Below are positions 19,723 to 23,691 of a DNA stretch of 23,691 bases, one piece after another. The translations under genes were made by a program, and so were the position numbers. How positions within the stretch are numbered: the first letter of the stretch is position 1; each line of letters opens with the position of its first letter. The DNA comes from a virus, in IMG/VR virus record IMGVR_UViG_3300000553_000340, positions 1 to 23,691 of that record; one strand, 5' to 3'. The notes under the pieces were generated by a model. That model did no database searches. It worked only from the letters and a program-made list of their open reading frames with translations, and was not told the DNA's origin.

Positions 19723-20139
19723 ATGTCTGGTCTTGGTATTCAAACAAGAGGTTCTGGAATTGCTAGAATTAATAAATCAATAGGTGGTAAAGTTAAAAAA
19801 CATTACGAAGATAATCCTCAAGATTTTAAAGAAGAATCTAATACAGATACTTTTGCTGACGGTGGTACACCGGCTTGGCAACGTAAAGAAGGTAAAAATC
19901 CAGAAGGTGGTTTAAATAAAAAAGGTATTGCATCTTACAGACGTGAACATCCAGGATCTCATTTATCATTAGCAGTTACAACTAAACCTAGTAAGTTGAA
20001 GAAAGGTTCTAAATCTGCTAAAAGACGTAAATCATTCTGTAGCAGAATGAAAGGGATGAAGGCTAAATTAACATCAGCTAAAACAGCCAGAGACCCTAAT
20101 TCAAGAATTAATAAGTCCCTTAGAAAGTGGAATTGTTAA
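19723..20139 (+). CDS. Gly/Lys-rich repeat protein 4, DUF6321-like (138 aa)
   Basis: It begins MSGLGIQTRGSGIARINKSI, the shared N-terminal motif, followed by GGKVKKHYEDNP. The C-terminal half, SKLKKGSKSAKRRKSFCSRM then GMKAKLTSAKTARDPNSRIN and ending SLRKWNC, matches what I recall as DUF6321, widespread in phages. This fuses the array motif to a known, although uncharacterised, domain. It ends in Cys like protein 1. It is strongly basic, so nucleic-acid contact is likely. It is the last member of the array, before the repeated 22-bp leader. Confidence 0.75.
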   Translation: MSGLGIQTRGSGIARINKSIGGKVKKHYEDNPQDFKEESNTDTFADGGTPAWQRKEGKNPEGGLNKKGIASYRREHPGSHLSLAVTTKPSKLKKGSKSAKRRKSFCSRMKGMKAKLTSAKTARDPNSRINKSLRKWNC

Positions 20140-20140
20140 T

Positions 20141-20162
20141 ATAAACAACTAAAGAAAGGTAA
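20141..20162 (+). repeat. 22-bp leader repeat, copy 2
   Basis: This stretch is identical to 1075-1096, 19 kb away in the early promoter leader. It contains AGAAAGG (20153-20159), 10 nt before the ATG at 20170. No matching -35 and -10 pair is evident here, although TATAAA (20140-20145) overlaps its left end. Confidence 0.8.
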
Positions 20163-20169
20163 ATAAAAT

Positions 20170-20388
20170 ATGGAAGATGTAGATGTAGCTTATAAACTAC
20201 AACGATTTATGAAATCGCAATTAGAAAATTTAACTTTAGCTCTAACCTCTGGTGTTGACAGTATGGAAAAATACCAATATATCTTAGGTCAAATTCGTAC
20301 ATACGAATATATCTTACAGGAGATCTCTAACCTGCTAAACAAAAAGGAGCTAAAAGATGACGAAGGAAACATTGTTAAACTCGACTGA
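20170..20388 (+). CDS. Small helical head-module protein (72 aa)
   Basis: The protein is helical: VAYKLQRFMKSQLENLTLAL, then a second helix MEKYQYILGQIRTYEYILQE and an acidic tail. This two-helix layout recurs in phage genes near head assembly, as I recall, without assigned function. It lies behind the repeated 22-bp leader and overlaps the GroES-like gene by 32 bp, which suggests coupled translation. A small assembly factor is possible. Confidence 0.7.
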   Translation: MEDVDVAYKLQRFMKSQLENLTLALTSGVDSMEKYQYILGQIRTYEYILQEISNLLNKKELKDDEGNIVKLD

Positions 20389-20836
20389 TGACCAGTCAAC
20401 AAGTAATAAAGAAATACCTAAAACTATTTTAGGTTTAGAAGAAAAATATCAACAACAAGATGCTAAAATTGTTAGAGCTGAAAATATTACAGAATCTCTA
20501 ATTGACAATCTACCTAACCCAAGTGGTTGGAGAATTTTAGTATTACCATTTACACCTAAAGATAAAACTAAAGGTGGAATTATATTCTCACAAGAATCTT
20601 TGGATAAATTAAGAATAGGAACTAATTGTGGTTATGTTCTTAAAATGGGTCCATTAGCTTATGCTGATAAGGAACGATATCCAACAGGTGCTTGGTGTAA
20701 AGAAAAAGATTGGGTTATCTTTGCTCGCTATGCGGGTTCAAGATTACCAATAGAAGGTGGAGAAGTCCGCCTTTTAAACGATGACGAAGTCTTAGGAACA
20801 ATTAAAAATCCAGAAGACGTTCTGCATCATATATAA
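20357..20836 (+). CDS. Phage GroES-like co-chaperonin (159 aa)
   Basis: The C-terminal two-thirds are a Cpn10 domain. It begins PSGWRILVLPFTPKDKTKGG (about 55-74), has the mobile-loop-like IIFSQESLD, then GYVLKMGPLAYAD, DWVIFARYAGSRLPIEGGEV and DDEVLGTI. This follows the order of GroES. The N-terminal 50 residues are an acidic extension absent from host GroES. Like T4 gp31, it may cap host GroEL to fold the capsid protein, whose gene lies 2.1 kb downstream. AAGGAGC at 20344-20350 supplies a ribosome site inside the upstream gene. The chaperonin assignment is good; the capsid substrate is inferred. Confidence 0.82.
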   Translation: MTKETLLNSTDDQSTSNKEIPKTILGLEEKYQQQDAKIVRAENITESLIDNLPNPSGWRILVLPFTPKDKTKGGIIFSQESLDKLRIGTNCGYVLKMGPLAYADKERYPTGAWCKEKDWVIFARYAGSRLPIEGGEVRLLNDDEVLGTIKNPEDVLHHI

Positions 20837-20850
20837 ACATAGGAGAAACT

Positions 20851-21867
20851 ATGCCAGAAGAAACGAAACAAGAAAAGATGGTGGACATAGATAATTCAGG
20901 TCCTTCTGTTGATGTCGAGTTAAAAGACGATTCAATAAAAGAAGGAATTGAAGCTATTGAATCTATTGATAATACCCCATCCGCAGAAGAATCTGCCTCA
21001 GTTCCCGCTGCTGAGAAAAAAGAAGCGAGCGACAAGAAGCTAGAAGCTAATAAAGAAAAAAAAGAAGACAGAAATGAGTCAGAGAAAGAGATTGATGATT
21101 ATAGTGAAGGTGTGCAAAGAAGAATTGCTAAACTAACTAAAAAAATGCGAGAGGCAGAGCGTCAAAAAGATGAAGCTTTGCGTTGGGCTCAAACTGTTAA
21201 GGCTGAGCAAGACAACTTGAAGCAAAAATATAGTAATTTAGAAACTTCTAGTATTAAAGAACGTGAAGCTAAAATATCTGCTGCTTTACAAGCTGCTAAA
21301 GGCAAGATGCAAGCAGCAAGGGAGCAAGGTGATATTGGAGCTGAAATAGAAGTCTCTAAAGAGATTGCTAAACTTGGATACGAAGAAGCACGTCTTCAAG
21401 AGTTTAAAAATCAAAATCAATCTTTGGTTAGACAGCAACCTGTTGCTCCTCAAATACAACCTCAAACTCAACCTCAGTTTCCGAATATTCCACAGGATAT
21501 TCCAACTGATGCTAAAGCCGAGGAATGGGCATCGAGGAACAAGTGGTTTGGTGCAGATAAAGCTATGACTTATACTGCATTTGATTTACATAAAACATTA
21601 GTGGATGATGAGGGTTATGACCCAAAATCCGATGATTATTATAAGGAAATTGATAAAAGGATAAGACTTGAATTTCCTAATAAATTTGATACAACTGATG
21701 TTAAGGAATCGACTAAACCTACACAAACAGTAGCTGGAGCAAAGCGAAGTGTTAATACTAGTCGCAAAACTGTGAGACTCACGCCGTCTCAAGTTACTAT
21801 TGCTCGAAAATTAGGTGTGCCATTAGAAGAATATGCGAAACAACTAAATATCACGAAGGAGGTATAG
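20851..21867 (+). CDS. Probable scaffolding protein (338 aa)
   Basis: An acidic, disordered N-terminal 85 residues (AEESASVPAAEKKEASDKKL) is followed by a long coiled coil, about residues 90-195, then Gln/Pro-rich sequence and a small C-terminal region with LTPSQVTIARKLGVPLEEYA. This composition and its position two genes upstream of the capsid genes fit internal scaffolds. ATG 20851 has AGGAG (20841-20845) five bases upstream. The C-terminal RLTPSQVTIARKLG segment probably binds the capsid protein, as in many scaffolds. No protease domain was seen, so it is not a fused protease-scaffold. Confidence 0.75.
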   Translation: MPEETKQEKMVDIDNSGPSVDVELKDDSIKEGIEAIESIDNTPSAEESASVPAAEKKEASDKKLEANKEKKEDRNESEKEIDDYSEGVQRRIAKLTKKMREAERQKDEALRWAQTVKAEQDNLKQKYSNLETSSIKEREAKISAALQAAKGKMQAAREQGDIGAEIEVSKEIAKLGYEEARLQEFKNQNQSLVRQQPVAPQIQPQTQPQFPNIPQDIPTDAKAEEWASRNKWFGADKAMTYTAFDLHKTLVDDEGYDPKSDDYYKEIDKRIRLEFPNKFDTTDVKESTKPTQTVAGAKRSVNTSRKTVRLTPSQVTIARKLGVPLEEYAKQLNITKEV

Positions 21868-21871
21868 GCAT

Positions 21872-22333
21872 ATGGAAAACGAAAAAAACATGAAGACCCC
21901 ACGTGCGAGCGAAACTAGAGCGAAAACAAATAGACCTCAAGTTTGGACTCCACCATCATCTTTAGATGCACCACCTGCGCCACAAGGTTATAGACACCGA
22001 TGGTTAAGGGCTGAGTCTTTAGGCTTTGACGATACTAAAAATATCGCTGGAAGTTTAAGATCAGGATACGAACTCGTAAGAGGAGATGCGTACCCAGATG
22101 GACAATATCCAGTAGTTAAAGACGGCAAATACGCAGGAGTGATTGGAGTTGGTGGCCTATTGCTGGCTAGGATACCAGAAGAGATCGCAAAGTCTCGAGA
22201 AGAGTACTTCGCTAAAAGAACTCGTGAGAGAACTGAAGCGGCTGAAAACGATCCTCTGAAGGAACAGCATCCAAGTATGCCCGTCTCAAAAGACAGGCAA
22301 ACTCGTGTAACTTTTGGTGGTACGAAGAAGTAA
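21872..22333 (+). CDS. Conserved hypothetical head-module protein (153 aa)
   Basis: The start was taken at 21872 (MENEKNMKTPRASETRAKTN), although Met 7 is possible. The core APQGYRHRWLRAESLGFDDT with NIAGSLRSGYELVRGDAYPD and GVIGVGGLLLARIPEEIAKS looks conserved in marine phages just upstream of capsid genes, in my memory, with no established function. It ends basic (DRQTRVTFGGTKK). GGAGG at 21859-21863 lies 8 nt before the ATG. It may be a scaffold partner or minor head protein. The gap after it (22334-22395) has no gene. Confidence 0.7.
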   Translation: MENEKNMKTPRASETRAKTNRPQVWTPPSSLDAPPAPQGYRHRWLRAESLGFDDTKNIAGSLRSGYELVRGDAYPDGQYPVVKDGKYAGVIGVGGLLLARIPEEIAKSREEYFAKRTRERTEAAENDPLKEQHPSMPVSKDRQTRVTFGGTKK

Positions 22334-22395
22334 CTAATTTTTAGTGATTCTAAATTCCAACAAGGTTTTTAAAAATATAAACAAGGAGAAAAAAA

Positions 22396-22962
22396 ATGGC
22401 TAACTCAACAGGCGCTTACGGTCTTAGACCAGTAGGTAAATTTGGAAGTAATCCATCAGCTGGCGGACAAAGCCAATATCAAATCTCTAATAATTACTCT
22501 TCGAGTATTTATCAAGGAGATCTAGTAACTGTTAGTTCAACTGGAGTTCTAAACCCAGTTCAATCTAGCGCTACTGGTAGCATATTGGGAGTGTTCAACG
22601 GTGTATTGATAGAATACAATCCAAGCACTAAAAAGCCGAAATGGCAAAACTATTACTCGCAAACAAATGTTACTCAAGGTAATATTGATGCGTATGTAAT
22701 AGATGATCCAAATCAGCTTTACTTAGTTAAATCAACAGGAACTGCTTTAGGAAATTCTGCAGTAGGATCTCAATTTACAATTATTTATAATGCTGGTAGC
22801 ACTATAAATGGTTTATCTGGAACTTACTTAAACGAAGCTTCTCAAAGTCAATCCACTGGTCAACTATTAGTTCAAAGCGTATCATTCGCTGTGGACAATA
22901 TTCCAGCAACGACAAACGAAGATTTCGTAGTAAAAGTGAAATCTAGTGCGTCAATAGCATAA
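22396..22962 (+). CDS. Probable capsid decoration protein (188 aa)
   Basis: The sequence MANSTGAYGLRPVGKFGSNP is typical of small proteins encoded immediately upstream of marine phage capsid genes. The remainder is Ser/Gly/Thr-rich and beta-like, with a GDLVTVSSTGVLNPV segment and IDAYVIDDPNQLYLVKSTG. That composition fits a capsid surface or decoration protein. AAGGAG (22383-22388) lies 7 nt upstream of the ATG, so it is likely expressed strongly. Codon use is more GC-rich than in early genes, consistent with high expression. The assignment rests mainly on context. Confidence 0.68.
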   Translation: MANSTGAYGLRPVGKFGSNPSAGGQSQYQISNNYSSSIYQGDLVTVSSTGVLNPVQSSATGSILGVFNGVLIEYNPSTKKPKWQNYYSQTNVTQGNIDAYVIDDPNQLYLVKSTGTALGNSAVGSQFTIIYNAGSTINGLSGTYLNEASQSQSTGQLLVQSVSFAVDNIPATTNEDFVVKVKSSASIA

Positions 22963-22976
22963 GGAGATAACTAACT

Positions 22977-23691
22977 ATGGCTATATCACGATCACAGCTA
23001 GTTAAAGAACTAGAACCAGGTTTGAACGCATTGTTCGGACTTGAATATAAACGTTATGAAAACGAGCACGAAGAAATCTTCGATAAAGAAACTTCTGAAA
23101 GAGCATTTGAAGAAGAAGTTATGTTATCAGGTTTTGGTAATGCTTCGGTAAAAGCTGAAGGATCTGGCGTATCATACGATACAGCACAAGAAACTTTCAC
23201 TGCTAGATACACGCATAATACTATAGCTCTTGCATTCGCAATCACTGAAGAAGCGATTGAGGATAACTTGTATGACAGACTAGCGTCTAGATATACAAAA
23301 GCATTGGCTAGATCTATGGCGAACACTAAGCAGATTACAGCTGCTAACGTTATAAATAATGGATTCAGCTCTACTTATCCAGGTGGAGACGGAGTTGCAT
23401 TATTTTCAACAGCTCACCCAACTATTGCTGGAACATTCCAGAATACGTTGACTACGCAAGCTGACTTAAACGAAACATCTTTAGAGCAAGCATTAATTGA
23501 TATTGCTAACTTGACAGATGAAAGAGGCTTAAAAATTGCTGCACAAGGAGAAAAATTAATTATTCCTACTGCTCTGCAATTCACAGCTGATCGTTTAATG
23601 AAATCTGCAGGTAGAGTTGGTACATCTGATAACGATATCAACGCAATTAGAAACATGGGAATGGTGCCACAAGGTTATGTTGTGAACCACT
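22977..23691 (+). CDS. Major capsid protein, 3' end beyond window
   Basis: An open frame of 238 codons runs off the end. It begins MAISRSQLVKELEPGLNALF and continues EEVMLSGFGNASVKAEG, YDTAQETFTARYTHNTIALA, then FSTAHPTIAG and KIAAQGEKLIIPTALQFTAD. I recognise this as a HK97-fold major head protein of the Mu gpT-like type common in environmental phages. AAGGAG (22961-22966) precedes the start by 10 nt. The sequence up to the edge has no interruption; the C-terminal domain is missing only because the window stops. It is probably the client of the phage GroES at 20357. Confidence 0.9.
   Translation, partial: MAISRSQLVKELEPGLNALFGLEYKRYENEHEEIFDKETSERAFEEEVMLSGFGNASVKAEGSGVSYDTAQETFTARYTHNTIALAFAITEEAIEDNLYDRLASRYTKALARSMANTKQITAANVINNGFSSTYPGGDGVALFSTAHPTIAGTFQNTLTTQADLNETSLEQALIDIANLTDERGLKIAAQGEKLIIPTALQFTADRLMKSAGRVGTSDNDINAIRNMGMVPQGYVVNH

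Overview
The window is about 23.7 kb of an AT-rich tailed double-stranded DNA phage (Caudoviricetes). It most likely comes from a marine phage of a low-GC alphaproteobacterium such as SAR11; the host is inferred. The grounds are the low G+C, AAA/ATA/TTA-heavy codon use, a holin of the alphaproteobacterial gene-transfer-agent type, a phage GroES, a 2OG-Fe(II) oxygenase, and a head gene set that I recall from uncultured marine phage contigs. No integrase, repressor, DNA polymerase, tRNA, rRNA, CRISPR array or insertion sequence was seen. The right end stops inside the major capsid gene, so the tail genes lie outside.

Layout. Positions 17-1037 hold a membrane-anchored glucosaminidase (lysis) and small zinc-ribbon and basic proteins. 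A textbook sigma70 promoter at 1043-1071 starts a tightly overlapping early-type operon (1098-5257). It encodes a ribbon-helix-helix protein, many very small Cys-rich or membrane peptides, a PD-(D/E)XK nuclease, an HNH endonuclease and a beta-class DNA methyltransferase. A repeat- and palindrome-rich regulatory gap (5258-5728) follows. Two small genes then run tail-to-tail into the terminase small subunit, one of only two minus-strand genes. Across a divergent control region lie an SNF2-type helicase, a 2OG-Fe(II) oxygenase, small hypothetical genes and a VRR-NUC nuclease (6839-10948).

The largest gap, 10949-11775, is the most unusual stretch. It has GC-rich CTAG/CGAG word clusters, a minus-strand membrane micropeptide, four tetraloop hairpins at about 34-bp spacing, and four GAATGCTT iterons. 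Downstream is the packaging and head module (11776-23691): HNH endonuclease, terminase large subunit, an unknown protein, a small conserved protein, portal, DUF6496-like protein, GTA-type holin and four adjacent Gly/Lys-rich proteins sharing RGSG and KKGG motifs. Then come GroES, scaffold-like, probable decoration and major capsid proteins.

How it fits together. The left part looks like takeover and DNA metabolism: regulator, nucleases, methyltransferase and helicase. The right part packages DNA and builds heads. Head genes mostly carry AGGAG ribosome sites, while early genes use AGAAAGG or simple translational coupling (ATGA and TAATG overlaps). Candidate control regions for switching between modules are 1043-1096, 5258-5728, 6699-6838, 9171-9271 and 10949-11775.
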